A stretch of 64,000 nt of DNA from Treponema sp. (lineage in GTDB: Bacteria; Spirochaetota; Spirochaetia; Treponematales; Treponemataceae), in NCBI GenBank assembly GCA_017938365.1, contig JAGBBT010000050.1:1-64000 (forward strand), in the 5' to 3' direction. The notes under the pieces are model-generated. The model was not told where the DNA came from. It did no database searches and saw nothing but the letters and a program-made list of their open reading frames with translations. The position numbers and the translations under genes were made by a program. Shown here one piece after another: positions 26,095-35,650 of the stretch (position 1 is its first letter; each line of letters begins with the position of its first letter).

Positions 26095-27467
26095 TTAAAT
26101 GCTATCATCAATTTGTTTTAATTTTTGATATAATTTTTCAAACCTTTTATCAGAATCTGCATTAGGATTAAAATATTTTCCTTGATGACCAGACATATTT
26201 CTATATAAAAGTAGATATCCATCTAATAAAATGCTAAATTGCTTAAATTTACTTTGATCAATATTTTCTTTTTTCTGAGAATCAACGAATATTAATTTAT
26301 TATTAACTAAAACTGGTGTATAACGTAATAAAACATTTTTTAAGTTATCTTTTATACCGCGCATATGCAAATCTTTTTATGTAATCTTCTTTTGATAACT
26401 TATCCATATTTTCATAACCGAGCTTTTGCACTTTTATCTGCTTTACTTACAACACCTTCAGCATATTTTTTACCTCCATACATTGCAATTTTAGAAGTAG
26501 CTTTTCTTCCTAATCTTGCTGCCATATAACCACCAGCTGCGACTAAGCCACCTACAGCGGCGTAATTCGCAATCATGAAGATAAGAATAATTAAACCAAT
26601 CCAACGAAGCATTACACCAAATATTGCACCTTTAGATTTCATTTTACCATCTTTTACAATGCTAAATGAATCAATTTTTTTAGCAATATAGTCTTTCAAT
26701 TTTTCTTTATTATATGGAAATTGAATAATGTCTAAAACTTTTGTTCCTCTATCAACAACCCATTGTGCAGCTGATTGGCTATTTGCACTCATTGTATCTG
26801 CAGCTTGTTCATTAGAATCTTGTACTGATTCTGGTGTATTAGCTGTATCTGAAGAACCACTTAATAACTGTTTTGTAATTTGTTGAATTTGTTTTTGATC
26901 AGTAACTTCTTTACCAGATTTATCTTTAATTTTTACCGGATTTTGATCACCAGGAATAATTTCTATTTCATATTTTGAAATATCAATTTGTGGCTGTTCT
27001 TCTGCTTCACAAATAATAAACAACTTATCTAAATTATGAAATACAGATTCCGCTACTGGTTCTTGCTTTTCATTTTTATCTGGAAGTTTTTCAAGTTCCG
27101 ATTCGACTTTTTTATCATCCATTACGGACATAAGCTCATCTTTTGATATTGATTTACATCCATTAATAATTTCATTAATTTTATCACCAAATATCTTTTT
27201 AATGATATTATTATCACTTAATTTTTGTGCTAAAGCGTTTGAATTGATTTTATTAATAGAACCATCTTGTTTTGGCTTACCAAATATGGATGCAATACCT
27301 GAAATAAATTTTTCAGCCATAGCGTTTGCAGCGTTAGCAACACCATTTAAAGCGCTTTTACCCATGCTTTTAAGGTTATCAATAAGACCTTCTGTAATAA
27401 CATCTTCTAGAATAATATTATTACTTTCTATTTCTTCACATATAATTTTATAATTAGCATTTTTCAT
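26095..27467 (-). CDS. Membrane-spanning internal-type protein, 456 aa, two CGG +1 sites
   Basis: N-terminus NANYKIICEEIES plus a long helical region, two hydrophobic segments (about residues 285-325: GVMLRWIGLIILIFMIA, VGGLVAAGGYMAARLG), then SAKA and an in-frame CGG at 26418-26420. Skipping the C gives SAKA-G-YENMDKLSKEDYIKRFAYA, then a second CGG at 26357-26359; skipping again gives AYA-G-IKDNLKNVLLRYTPV and a 90-residue end. Literal reading stops one codon after the first CGG. Resembles its upstream neighbour in build; perhaps an ejected pore-type protein. Confidence 0.75.
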
Positions 27468-27469
27468 AA

Positions 27470-28879
27470 TTAAATTCCAAGTTCCTCTTCTTCAGCTTTA
27501 GCTTTTGCTGCTCGTTCTGCAACAGCTTTTACGTATTTTTGTGCAAGTTGTGCAGGATTTAAAGATTTATCTGCTTCAGGAATTTTTGAAAGATCAATTT
27601 TTACTGGAATTCCATACGAATTAAAGTTAATTGTTTCAACTCCTGCATCTGCAAGCTGTCCTGCATTAAATTTATCATCTAAACCTTTTAAAGCATCAAG
27701 ATTTGCGGTTTTACCATCTAAAGCACCCGTATTTTCTAAAAATACCTTTGGATTAGATAATGACTCTGTAAAATTATTTGCTTCTATTGGTGTAATATTT
27801 CCATCTCTAATTGAAAGAATTTTACCATTAGCAAATGCATAATCATATTCCATTCCTATTTTTGATTTAGCTGCACGTAATGCACTAGAAGAAAGATTTG
27901 GATTAGCTTCTTCAATTGCATCTAAACGTTCTTCAATATATTTTTGTTTCATATCAAAAACTTCAGGAGGTTCATCTGAATATGAAATTTTTGTATCACT
28001 AAGATCTTTTCCACCAGGCAATTTATAAAAATGTACTGAACCAGCATTTCCTGCTTCTAATGTATCTGCGGCGGCACTTCCTGCTTCAGCGGCGTCAGCT
28101 GTATCAGCTGCATTATCTAATTCTTCTGCTGCAGCTCCTCCGGTTGCAGCTGTTGAAATATCATTACTATCTCCATTTAATGTTGATGTAATTATCCAAA
28201 TCATAACAATAATTACAACAATTCCAATAATTGCTTGAAACTTTTGCATAACATCTTGTTCAACTTCTGGTGGCAAATCTTTAATTGATTGACCTAATTT
28301 TGTTGAATAAAATTTCTTTTGGACTTTTCTAACAAGACGATCATACCAATTTCTAAATTCAGGCTTAATTACATATCCAATTTTTTCTAAAACTTTAGAA
28401 ATAATATTATATACTGAACTAAAAATTTTAGTTGTAATTGTATCAACAGAATCAGCTATATCTTCAGAAATAATATTTTTATTAGAATATTGAATTGATT
28501 CTGCTGCAACTTCACCTTTTTTTCCAATAACAGATTTAACAGCATTTTTATCAAAATCAGATGAAATTTCATTAATTGCGTCTGTTTCTGATAAAAATTC
28601 TTTAAACATTGGATTCTCTTCCATTTGAGATTTAACATCTGCTGTTTTCTTTGTTTGAATACTTTCTATTAAAGATTTTACCAAAGATCCTAATGTTTTA
28701 GACAAAATATCTTTCGTCTTTGATACAAATGCATTTTTAAAGTTTGATAATTTTTCTTTACTAGCTGTTGCTAATTTTTTAAAACCATCAACAATACCTT
28801 CATTTATAATAGAATCTACTTCTTGCTTTGACTCTTTTTCAAGTACTGTTTCTGTAAGAATTTCAGAAAATTTTTTCAT
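27470..28879 (-). CDS. Membrane-spanning internal-type protein, 469 aa
   Basis: Starts MKKFSEILTETVLEKE. Helical N-terminal half, one strong transmembrane helix at about residues 218-232 (AIIGIVVIIVMIWIITS), an Ala/Asp/Glu-rich linker and a soluble C-terminal domain. Same build as the following gene two bases away. Behind a late promoter. Such pairs may form ejected channel components; that is inference. Confidence 0.6.
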   Translation of the reverse strand: MKKFSEILTETVLEKESKQEVDSIINEGIVDGFKKLATASKEKLSNFKNAFVSKTKDILSKTLGSLVKSLIESIQTKKTADVKSQMEENPMFKEFLSETDAINEISSDFDKNAVKSVIGKKGEVAAESIQYSNKNIISEDIADSVDTITTKIFSSVYNIISKVLEKIGYVIKPEFRNWYDRLVRKVQKKFYSTKLGQSIKDLPPEVEQDVMQKFQAIIGIVVIIVMIWIITSTLNGDSNDISTAATGGAAAEELDNAADTADAAEAGSAAADTLEAGNAGSVHFYKLPGGKDLSDTKISYSDEPPEVFDMKQKYIEERLDAIEEANPNLSSSALRAAKSKIGMEYDYAFANGKILSIRDGNITPIEANNFTESLSNPKVFLENTGALDGKTANLDALKGLDDKFNAGQLADAGVETINFNSYGIPVKIDLSKIPEADKSLNPAQLAQKYVKAVAERAAKAKAEEEELGI

Positions 28880-28906
28880 TTTATAATAAAATTTCGTTTC
28901 ATTATC

Positions 28907-28918
28907 ACTATTTATCTA
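28907..28918 (-). promoter_or_regulatory. Late promoter overlapping a TAG stop
   Basis: TAGATAAATAGT; the last TAG of the motif is also the stop codon of the glycosyltransferase gene ending at 28908. Confidence 0.65.
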
Positions 28919-29688
28919 GTTTACAGAAACTTAAAAATTGATTTAAAGTCAATTTAAAATCTAAATCAAAATTGTTTATTAAGTATTGAAATTGTTGAGA
29001 ATGAATATTTTGTAAAAATTGAGATTTAAAGTTTTCTGGAATTACGTTATGCATTTTTGCACTATCTTTAAATGGTTTTCGATTTAAACTTATATGAATT
29101 CCATGTACGGGTCTGTTTTTTATAAAAGAATCATTTGTTTTTCCTAATGATTCATCTATAAAAATGTTTGAATTTTTTGTTATTAAAAACAACATATTTT
29201 CATCAACTAAAGAATTATTGCTTTTCTTAAATTCTAATCGTTCTTTTTCTGTTCTAGCAAACCATTCTTTTGTTTTACAAAAATGTAATCCGAGACATTA
29301 ATGTGTGTTTATTACAATATCCTCTTATCACATTGTGATAACAATTATCAATTAAATTATTTTTATGAAAATCTAAAATTGATTCACAAATCAAGATGTC
29401 AATATCAGAGATATAAGTATAAGTTGAATTATACGTAGGTGTTTCAAGAAAACGTAATTTTTGTGGAACAATATTTGTATTAATTTTACGTAATAAAATA
29501 TCAGAAATAGGTAAACATTCTTTTAAATATTTAACACCATTTTCAACTTCATTTGATATTTCATCTGTAAATAAAATTTCAAAAGCTGAATCATGATTAA
29601 ATTGTGCTGCAAACCATATAAATGGTAAAACAAATTGATGATATTTAGCATTTACAGCAGTAAAGAATAACAAAGATGAATTAGACAT
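28908..29688 (-). CDS. Glycosyltransferase-like protein, 259 aa, one CGG +1 site
   Basis: Contains a DxD-type motif TYISDIDILI (about residues 91-100) as in nucleotide-sugar-dependent transferases. In-frame CGG at 29290-29292 follows CNKHTLMS; the literal frame ends four codons later. Skipping the C gives LMS-G-LHFCKTKEWFART and continues to SFCKLDK-TAG. An S-G-x-HF motif after the DxD block is common in glycosyltransferases, supporting glycine. Overlaps the upstream gene by eight bases. Sugar and acceptor unknown. Confidence 0.75.
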
Positions 29689-29980
29689 GATCTGTAATTT
29701 TATGAAAAAACATTTGTTTGATAATATTTATATATTCATTTTTATCGGTTTTATACAAAAGTGAATTATCAAATGCATTTATAAATTGTTCAAGATTTAT
29801 TACATTTAAGTTTAAATTTGCATTTTCAAATTGTTTAAGCATAGAATGAACTGATATTGCTTCTTTTTTCATATTTTGTACAAATAAAATAAAACATGTA
29901 TTAGGATTTTCAAATAATGTTCTAACACATGTTTTAATATCTATATTATAGTCTATTTCAACTATATATTTATTTTGCAA
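29681..29980 (-). CDS. Hypothetical protein, 99 aa (TTG start)
   Basis: Start is TTG, overlapping the end of the upstream gene; the frame reads MQNKYIVEIDYNIDI and ends IKQMFFHKITDHV. An alpha/beta pattern with repeated beta-helix units could be a small domain working with the glycosyltransferase that follows, which it overlaps by eight bases. No recognised family. Confidence 0.55.
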   Translation of the reverse strand: MQNKYIVEIDYNIDIKTCVRTLFENPNTCFILFVQNMKKEAISVHSMLKQFENANLNLNVINLEQFINAFDNSLLYKTDKNEYINIIKQMFFHKITDHV

Positions 29981-30173
29981 ATAATTTTCTTTCTTCTGGA
30001 GTTAATTTTTTCCATCCTGAAACTAATGCTTTAACAGCAGCAACTCTTTCTTCTCTTGTTTTTAATTGATCCATCTTATCCATTACAAAATCTTTAGGAA
30101 GACCTGCAATAATGTCAGGAATCTTCATTTCTTCTGTAATAACTTGATAATATGCTTCAGTTAATTTATCCAT
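29970..30173 (-). CDS. Small internal-type protein, 67 aa
   Basis: MDKLTEAYYQVITEEM is the shared capsid-targeting-like peptide; the remaining 50 residues are helical and basic. Overlaps both neighbours by a few bases, so translation is coupled. It also ends SPEE-like (LTPEERKLFAK) as does the next protein, hinting at duplication. Confidence 0.55.
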   Translation of the reverse strand: MDKLTEAYYQVITEEMKIPDIIAGLPKDFVMDKMDQLKTREERVAAVKALVSGWKKLTPEERKLFAK

Positions 30174-30507
30174 TTAGTTTTTCTCCATAAAATAATTTAA
30201 ATGCTTTTTGCTCTTCTGGAGAAAGCTTACTCATAATTTTTGCTATCTGTTCTTTTTTATTATCTTTAGAAGGAGCATTTTGTTGTGACTGTTGTCCAGA
30301 AGCTTTTGCCTGTTTATTTGCCGCACGTTTAAATTTATCATAAATTTGTGAAGAAATGGATTTTGACATATTAGCTTTATCACCATTAAGAGTAATTTGA
30401 CCTTTTTTTATTTCTCCAGTTTCAGTATTTTTAATGGTGATAATTGCTGGAATACCTTCCTTAGCTTCACATAAAATATTAAGCATTGCTCTTTCTGTTT
30501 CTAACAT
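30166..30507 (-). CDS. Small internal-type protein, 113 aa
   Basis: Starts MLETERAMLNILCEAKEG, close to the shared N-terminal peptide. A small beta unit (AIITIKNTETGEIKKGQITL) is followed by a Gln/Lys-rich helical tail ending KLSPEEQKAFKLFYG. Overlaps the next gene by eight bases. No family recognised. Confidence 0.55.
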   Translation of the reverse strand: MLETERAMLNILCEAKEGIPAIITIKNTETGEIKKGQITLNGDKANMSKSISSQIYDKFKRAANKQAKASGQQSQQNAPSKDNKKEQIAKIMSKLSPEEQKAFKLFYGEKLNG

Positions 30508-30508
30508 A

Positions 30509-30796
30509 TTATGCCTGTTTAAATTCTACTTCAGCTGCTTTAGTTGGATCCCAATCTTTTATTAATTTTTCAAGATTTTCTTTAGTACCTTTAAATGTAA
30601 TTGTTGGCCACCCACCACCCTGACTTCCTTCAGCTACATTTACAACTTCAACACCAAATTCTTTTGCTTTATCTTTATATGAATCTGACTTTTCTTCATC
30701 TGCCCAATCTAATTCAATTGTAAAAGATTCACCAGCTTCACAAACAAGCTCACTCATAATACTTTCATATATAACATCAAATTTTGATTTTTCCAT
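30509..30796 (-). CDS. Small internal-type protein, 95 aa
   Basis: MEKSKFDVIYESIMSELVCEA matches the shared N-terminal peptide. The remainder looks like a small alpha/beta domain (FTIELDWADEEKS, VEVVNVAEGSQGGGWPTITF). First gene behind the late promoter at 30827. Function unknown. Confidence 0.6.
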   Translation of the reverse strand: MEKSKFDVIYESIMSELVCEAGESFTIELDWADEEKSDSYKDKAKEFGVEVVNVAEGSQGGGWPTITFKGTKENLEKLIKDWDPTKAAEVEFKQA

Positions 30797-30826
30797 AATA
30801 ATTTTCCTTTAAGAAGTACTCTTTTT

Positions 30827-30837
30827 CTTATTTATTT
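30827..30837 (-). promoter_or_regulatory. Late promoter
   Basis: AAATAAATAAG, 31 bases before the start at 30796; overlaps the stop of the gene at 30828. Confidence 0.45.
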
Positions 30838-31262
30838 GGTTTTGATTTTTCATAATATTCTTCGAGAGTTCCATCATTAAAATGTCTGATAACTTCAAGT
30901 GCATTATCTGACATTTCTTTGCTTACTTTACTGTACCAAATTTTACGTTCATCAACTGGAATTCTATTAACACCAATAGCATCACGTTCATCATCTAAAT
31001 TTTCAAATCTATTATAACATGAAGCATCAATATCAAAATTGTCATTAATGAAACTTGATTCTCTAAATTCAAATTCAATTGCTGGATAATCAGTTGTTTC
31101 TTCGCCGTTACATTCAGCTCTAGACTCTTCTTTACTAGCTGCTGTAAACACATTTGGCTTTAGCTTAACACCATATTTAGCACACAATAACATTAATTCT
31201 TTAAAAAACTCTGATTCAACTGGATGAATATCACTTCCATATTCAATAAATTCATCTTTCAT
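30828..31262 (-). CDS. Hypothetical protein, 144 aa
   Basis: Acidic soluble protein, MKDEFIEYGSDIHPVESEF; a middle stretch YPAIEFEFRESSFINDNF and a helical end. Good ribosome site (AAAGGAGATGTC). A promoter-like pair lies at 31305-31332. It is a lone gene between late operons; function unknown. Confidence 0.6.
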   Translation of the reverse strand: MKDEFIEYGSDIHPVESEFFKELMLLCAKYGVKLKPNVFTAASKEESRAECNGEETTDYPAIEFEFRESSFINDNFDIDASCYNRFENLDDERDAIGVNRIPVDERKIWYSKVSKEMSDNALEVIRHFNDGTLEEYYEKSKPNK

Positions 31263-31304
31263 CTTATGACATCTCCTTTTTTATAATTTTAATGAATTAT
31301 CTTT

Positions 31305-31332
31305 ATAATAACAGTGTTTTTAAATTGCTTTA
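31305..31332 (-). promoter_or_regulatory. Possible early-type promoter
   Basis: TAAAGC, 16 bases, TATTAT preceded by TGT; upstream of the 144-aa gene. Confidence 0.4.
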
Positions 31333-31395
31333 TTTTTAAAATAAACACATTTAATTTTATGAAATATATTAATGATATTTTATTCTACAAATATG

Positions 31396-31423
31396 TTTAC
31401 AAAATAAAGCATCATGCTATTTT
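31396..31423 (+). promoter_or_regulatory. Early-type promoter
   Basis: TTTACA, 16 bases, TATTTT preceded by TGC; reads into the two small membrane genes. Confidence 0.7.
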
Positions 31424-31457
31424 TATAATATAAATTTTAAAATAGAAAGGTGATAAA

Positions 31458-31622
31458 ATGAAAGACAGTGGAATTAGTTTTGGCGGTCTTCTCGCAGTTG
31501 TGTTTATTACGTTAAAACTCTGTGGAGTAATTAGTTGGAGTTGGTGGTGGGTGCTTGCTCCATTGTGGATTCAATTTATTCTAGTTATTCTTATTGTACT
31601 TTTTATCGTGATTATTCGTTAA
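31458..31622 (+). CDS. Small membrane protein, 54 aa
   Basis: Two hydrophobic helices separated by a Trp-rich turn: FGGLLAVVFITLKLCGVI, SWSWWWVLAPLW, FILVILIVLFIVII. The SWSWWWVLAPLW signature is common in tiny membrane proteins of many phages. The site AAGGTGATAAA precedes the ATG. Early promoter upstream. Role unknown. Confidence 0.75.
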   Translation: MKDSGISFGGLLAVVFITLKLCGVISWSWWWVLAPLWIQFILVILIVLFIVIIR

Positions 31623-31647
31623 TTTTTAATAAAGAAAGAAGATAAAA

Positions 31648-31914
31648 ATGAATAACAATACGTTTAAAGTTCATGGCATTTGTATGATTTTTTAGCTTCT
31701 GTCTATGCTCGCTATTATTGTAATCGGAGCAATGTTGCTTTTTAAAGTCATTTTTGGTCTTGCAATTTCTTGGAACGTTTTTATTATTCCTGACGGTATT
31801 GCAGCAGCAATTTTTGTCATCAGCTTTATTGTCGCCGTTGTTAATATGATGAAAGACTTTAAAACTATTTTAAATTTTATAAGGAACTACACATGTAGTT
31901 CCTTATTTTTTTAA
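31648..31914 (+). CDS. Small membrane protein with an in-frame TAG at codon 16
   Basis: The site AAAGAAAGAAGATAAAA precedes MNNNTFKVHGICMIF, then TAG (31693-31695), then the same frame continues LLSMLAIIVIGAMLLFKVIF...SWNVFIIPDGIAAAIFVISFIVAVV, a two-helix membrane protein. The later ATG at 31705 has no ribosome site. Either an amber pseudogene, readthrough, or a 15-aa leader with reinitiation. TAG ends other genes here (13909, 28908, 51314), so TAG is not generally reassigned. The last codons run through the terminator. Confidence 0.5.
31880..31912 (+). terminator. Terminator
   Basis: Near-perfect palindrome TAAGGAACTACA/TGTAGTTCCTTA followed by T7; convergent genes meet here. Confidence 0.9.
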
Positions 31915-32880
31915 TAATTTTTTAAAGTTTTCTTTAATTTTGTTTATAAACAATTTAACAGATCCTGATAAGGAATTTAAATTAAGTTGTTCTTTTACTT
32001 TTGAAAGAACTATTTTCCATCTTTTAGGTAAAAAACGTTTACATGTATATGCAAATAGAATAGAACCCCTTATAGGTTCTTCTAGTTGTTTGAAGTTATT
32101 TGAGTTGATGTAAGATTCTGTAAGCATACTTTCAAATTTTTGAAAAAGTTTAACAGAGTCTTTTTCATCAAAATATAATGATAACACGTTACATAAATCA
32201 GATAACATCTCGTAAAATTCATTTCTACTAAACATATGTTCAGTATAATCTTTAAATTCTTCTTTAGATGAAATTTTAATTCCAAGTTCATCAATTAAAT
32301 ATTTTTCAATGTATAATTCAATTTTAGAAGATATTTTATCTTCATCAATAGAATCATTATCATTATCATTTAAAAATGGTTCAAATACATGGTTTAATTC
32401 ATGATCTAATGCTTGCTCCAAACGGTTTTCATCTTTTACAACTTTCGAATTAATAACAATAATTGATTTTGATTTAAATGCAAATCTAGCTGCTGGTAAA
32501 AATTCATTTTTAATAAATTCACCATAAATGATTTGCTTTTCAGGACATTCGTGCAAGTATTTAATTTCTTTTATTGGATCAAAATATAAAATATAAATTT
32601 TATAATTTTTTGGAAGTTTTTGACAAGCATTTTTAAAATTTTTATGTGAATTTATTGATAAATGGGAACATAGTTCATTATATGAAATCTCAATAAATTG
32701 TGTATCTTTCAATTTAGACTTAATCTCATAAAGTAAACTTCCTGGAGTAAACAATCCCGTTGCATGTTCCATAATAAGATTGAAACATTCATTAAACTTT
32801 GAGCGTTTACTATCAAAATTAATTATTTGATAAATTGATTGACCTCTTATAATAGGATGATTAGGGTTATTATATTTCAT
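31903..32880 (-). CDS. HExxH metallopeptidase-like internal protein, 325 aa
   Basis: Second paralogue of the family: FNECFNLIMEHATGLFTPGSLL near the N-terminus, DHELNHVF (HELNH), FYEMLSDLCNVLSLYFDE, and EEPIRGSILFAYTCKRFLP. The last 30 residues (LNSLSGSVKLFINKIKEN) are nearly identical to those of the gene at 32877, showing recent duplication or gene conversion; starts four bases before the upstream stop. Confidence 0.7.
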   Translation of the reverse strand: MKYNNPNHPIIRGQSIYQIINFDSKRSKFNECFNLIMEHATGLFTPGSLLYEIKSKLKDTQFIEISYNELCSHLSINSHKNFKNACQKLPKNYKIYILYFDPIKEIKYLHECPEKQIIYGEFIKNEFLPAARFAFKSKSIIVINSKVVKDENRLEQALDHELNHVFEPFLNDNDNDSIDEDKISSKIELYIEKYLIDELGIKISSKEEFKDYTEHMFSRNEFYEMLSDLCNVLSLYFDEKDSVKLFQKFESMLTESYINSNNFKQLEEPIRGSILFAYTCKRFLPKRWKIVLSKVKEQLNLNSLSGSVKLFINKIKENFKKLLKK

Positions 32881-33812
32881 TTTAGTAATGTTTTTAAGTT
32901 TTCTTTAATCTTGTTTATAAACAATTTAACAGATCCCGATAAGGAATTTAAATTAAGTTGTTCTTTTACCGCTTTAATAACTCTGTTCCATCTATCTGGA
33001 TTAAATTTTCTGCAAATAAATGCAAAAATCAATGCACCTCTAATAGGCTCTTCTAATTTTTGAAACTCATTAGATTTTATAAATGACTCTGAAGTCATCT
33101 CCATAAATTTATGTAAAATATCTATTTCATTTAAATCTTTAAATTGAAATGATATAACATTACAAACATTAGATAACATAGAAATAAATTCAATTTTTGA
33201 AAACATATGAATTGAAAAGTCATTTGTAATAAGTTCTTCAACACCAATAATTTTATTTTCTTTTAGAAAAGATATAATTTTACATTGAATTGAATTATCT
33301 AATGTTTCATATTTTTTATAATCATTTGAAACCTTTCCAAATACATGATTCAATTCATGATCTAATTGCAATTCAAGTGTTTCACTATCAAATATGTCAA
33401 TTATTAAGGAATTTAAGACAATTAAACATGAGGTTGTTGAAAAAAATGAAGCAGCTGGACAGTTTTTATTACTTAAAAAGAATTCATAAACTTTATTTGA
33501 AAATTTCCAATTTAATTTTTGAATTTCATTAATAGGATCAAAATATAAAATATAAATTTTATAATTTAATGGAACATACTTTAAGAATTTTTCTTTTATT
33601 TCTTCTTTTAAGTTTGATCTTTTTATATCATCAATTGTAAATTCTATGTATTGTTTATGTGTTTTTAGATCATTAACAGCACCTTTTAATAATGACTCGG
33701 GTGTATACAGATCTTTTGCATACTCAGAAATAATGAAATTATAAGTTTTATCAAATTTTGAGTAATAATTTACCACAAAACATCTATCAATATTTTCATT
33801 TAATAATGACAT
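32877..33812 (-). CDS. HExxH metallopeptidase-like internal protein, 311 aa
   Basis: Third full paralogue: FDKTYNFIISEYAKDLYTPESLL, DHELNHVFGK, FISMLSNVCNVISFQF and EEPIRGALIFAFICRKF. The histidines and glutamate of HELNH are intact. The block after the HExxH is more diverged than in the other two copies. Same operon as the copy at 31903. Proteolysis of a host target after ejection is a guess. Confidence 0.7.
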   Translation of the reverse strand: MSLLNENIDRCFVVNYYSKFDKTYNFIISEYAKDLYTPESLLKGAVNDLKTHKQYIEFTIDDIKRSNLKEEIKEKFLKYVPLNYKIYILYFDPINEIQKLNWKFSNKVYEFFLSNKNCPAASFFSTTSCLIVLNSLIIDIFDSETLELQLDHELNHVFGKVSNDYKKYETLDNSIQCKIISFLKENKIIGVEELITNDFSIHMFSKIEFISMLSNVCNVISFQFKDLNEIDILHKFMEMTSESFIKSNEFQKLEEPIRGALIFAFICRKFNPDRWNRVIKAVKEQLNLNSLSGSVKLFINKIKENLKTLLK

Positions 33813-33924
33813 AAAATTATAATCGTATTTTATTATTAATTTAAACTAGTTTAATAGATATAAATAATTTTTCATAAAAATAACTAAAAACAACTAAAAA
33901 CATTTTAAACATTCCTTTTATCTA

Positions 33925-34869
33925 TTAAATCTTTGTAAGTTCAATATTTTTGTTTAAAATAACTTTAGGACTATAACCAAGCTTCTTATATGCCATAAAT
34001 TTGTCTTTCATATTTTGTTTATCAAATGTCCATGAACTTTTAATTTCTACAATTTCATTTGTTTCCGGTAAATAAAAATCTGGAACTGCAATTCTATTTC
34101 TTTTCTTCATACTATCAAAATATGAAATCCTGAGAGATTCACATTCATATTTGATTTTCTTTTCATCAAGATATTTTGCAAATTCACTTTCATATGAACT
34201 TCTTAAGAAAAATCTCTTTCCTTCCCAAGATACATGCCACTCAGATTTAAAGTTATTTTTACTTGTTGGAAGTTTCCATCTACCAGTTTTTAATGAAGTA
34301 TATTGCCCTTCAGAAACTGTTCGCAATTCAATGTCTAAAGAATGTAAAATCTTATTAAAATTCCAAATATTTTTCAAAGGATAATGATAACACTCTGCTA
34401 ATGCCGGTAATGATAATTCTTCATCCCAATATGCACGTTTAATTTCTTCTTTCACTCTATCAAATTCTTCAATAACTTTTGATGTTCCTATAACAGCTTT
34501 ATCAAATCCAAAATACTTAATTAAGCTTTTAAAAACTCTTTGCTTAGAACAAACATCTGGCCTTAAACAATTAGAAACATATTGACCTTTTTCATTTTTC
34601 TTAAATAGAGTGCCACAAACTTTACATTTATGCTTTTTATCTCTACATTCTTCACAAACACCTAATGAATAACTTACATAAACCTCTGATTGCTTGCCGC
34701 ATTCTTTACAAACAATTAATTTCTTTTTCTTTTTAAGTGTCTGCGAAACTTTTAAATTAATTTCTTTTCTTTTGTTCTTACTCGCAAAACTACGAGAGCA
34801 TGAAGGACTGCAAAATCTTCCGCTTGCATAAACACCTTCATGCTCTTTACCGCAATTCTCACAAATCAT
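33925..34869 (-). CDS. Homing endonuclease-like protein with zinc fingers, 314 aa
   Basis: Starts MICENCGKEHEGVYASGRFCSPSC, then further CxxC pairs (CKECGKQ, CEECRDKKHKCKVC), a middle helical DNA-binding part, and a C-terminal nuclease core EFAKYLDEKKIKYECESL...PDFYLPETNEIVEIKSSWTF of the PD-(D/E)xK type. This build is typical of phage mobile endonucleases related to those at 34875 and 37823. No CGG codon in frame. Confidence 0.75.
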   Translation of the reverse strand: MICENCGKEHEGVYASGRFCSPSCSRSFASKNKRKEINLKVSQTLKKKKKLIVCKECGKQSEVYVSYSLGVCEECRDKKHKCKVCGTLFKKNEKGQYVSNCLRPDVCSKQRVFKSLIKYFGFDKAVIGTSKVIEEFDRVKEEIKRAYWDEELSLPALAECYHYPLKNIWNFNKILHSLDIELRTVSEGQYTSLKTGRWKLPTSKNNFKSEWHVSWEGKRFFLRSSYESEFAKYLDEKKIKYECESLRISYFDSMKKRNRIAVPDFYLPETNEIVEIKSSWTFDKQNMKDKFMAYKKLGYSPKVILNKNIELTKI

Positions 34870-34874
34870 ATTTT

Positions 34875-35612
34875 TTAATTAAAATTAACTAAAATTTTAT
34901 TTAATTCTTCATCTAAATTGTTTCTAATCAACATAATTCCAGCTTCTTTAATAAATTTCAAATTTATTTTATTTTGTTCTAAAACAAGTTTAGTTTTTAA
35001 TTTATCTTTTTCACTAAAATAACCTTTAACCTCAATATATAAATCCAATTCAGGTAAATAAAAATCAGGATTATATCTATGAATTGAACCATCAGACTTT
35101 ATATATTTTAAATAAACATTTCTAATCCACAAAATTTTATGTAATGTCAAATAATTACCGAAATCTCTTTCCCAAGTACCTCTTACCGTAAACTCTTCAC
35201 CATTTACATTTTGTATTTTGTACCAACCAACATCAGGAAATCCATTTGGACATTTTTCTAAATATTTAGAACGAATTTCTGAAAGTTTATCTTTTGTTTC
35301 TATTGTATGTGAATGCCTTAAAATTTTAAATTTTCCAGCTTTATAATTATTTTTATAAGTTTCTGAAGATTTTTTAACGCGTTCATCTGTTTCTTTAGTT
35401 AAACCTTTATTCCATGCTGTATGTCCAAATTTACTAAAATTACACTTAAAAGTTCCATTTAATTTTTGCTCAGCAATTTGTTTTTTACGGGCTTCACTAT
35501 TTTTCTTTTTCATTTCTGAACAACCACTACAACTTTTACTACAACAAAATTTTCCATTTTTTAAATGGTAAATTCCTTCTTTGCCACATCCATATGAACA
35601 TAAATTACTCAT
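34875..35612 (-). CDS. Homing endonuclease-like protein, 245 aa
   Basis: MSNLCSYGCGKEGIYHLKNGKFCCS zinc-finger start, NUMOD-like FGHTAWNKGLTKETDERVK (about residues 68-86), and a nuclease core FGNYLTLHKILWIRN...NPDFYLPELDLYIEVKGYFSEKDK. The PD...ExK spacing fits a Vsr/EDxHD or PD-(D/E)xK homing nuclease. Six bases upstream of the related gene at 33925. No CGG codon in frame. Confidence 0.75.
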   Translation of the reverse strand: MSNLCSYGCGKEGIYHLKNGKFCCSKSCSGCSEMKKKNSEARKKQIAEQKLNGTFKCNFSKFGHTAWNKGLTKETDERVKKSSETYKNNYKAGKFKILRHSHTIETKDKLSEIRSKYLEKCPNGFPDVGWYKIQNVNGEEFTVRGTWERDFGNYLTLHKILWIRNVYLKYIKSDGSIHRYNPDFYLPELDLYIEVKGYFSEKDKLKTKLVLEQNKINLKFIKEAGIMLIRNNLDEELNKILVNFN

Positions 35613-35650
35613 AATAATTCTTTCAAGTTTAACTATAAAAACATGTGCTC

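Noticed and set aside
31648-31914. Whole-genome reassignment of TAG
   Set aside because: TAG ends several clear genes (13909, 28908, 51314).
34875-35612. Recoding in the intact homing gene
   Set aside because: All CGG trinucleotides in it are out of frame and the protein is complete.
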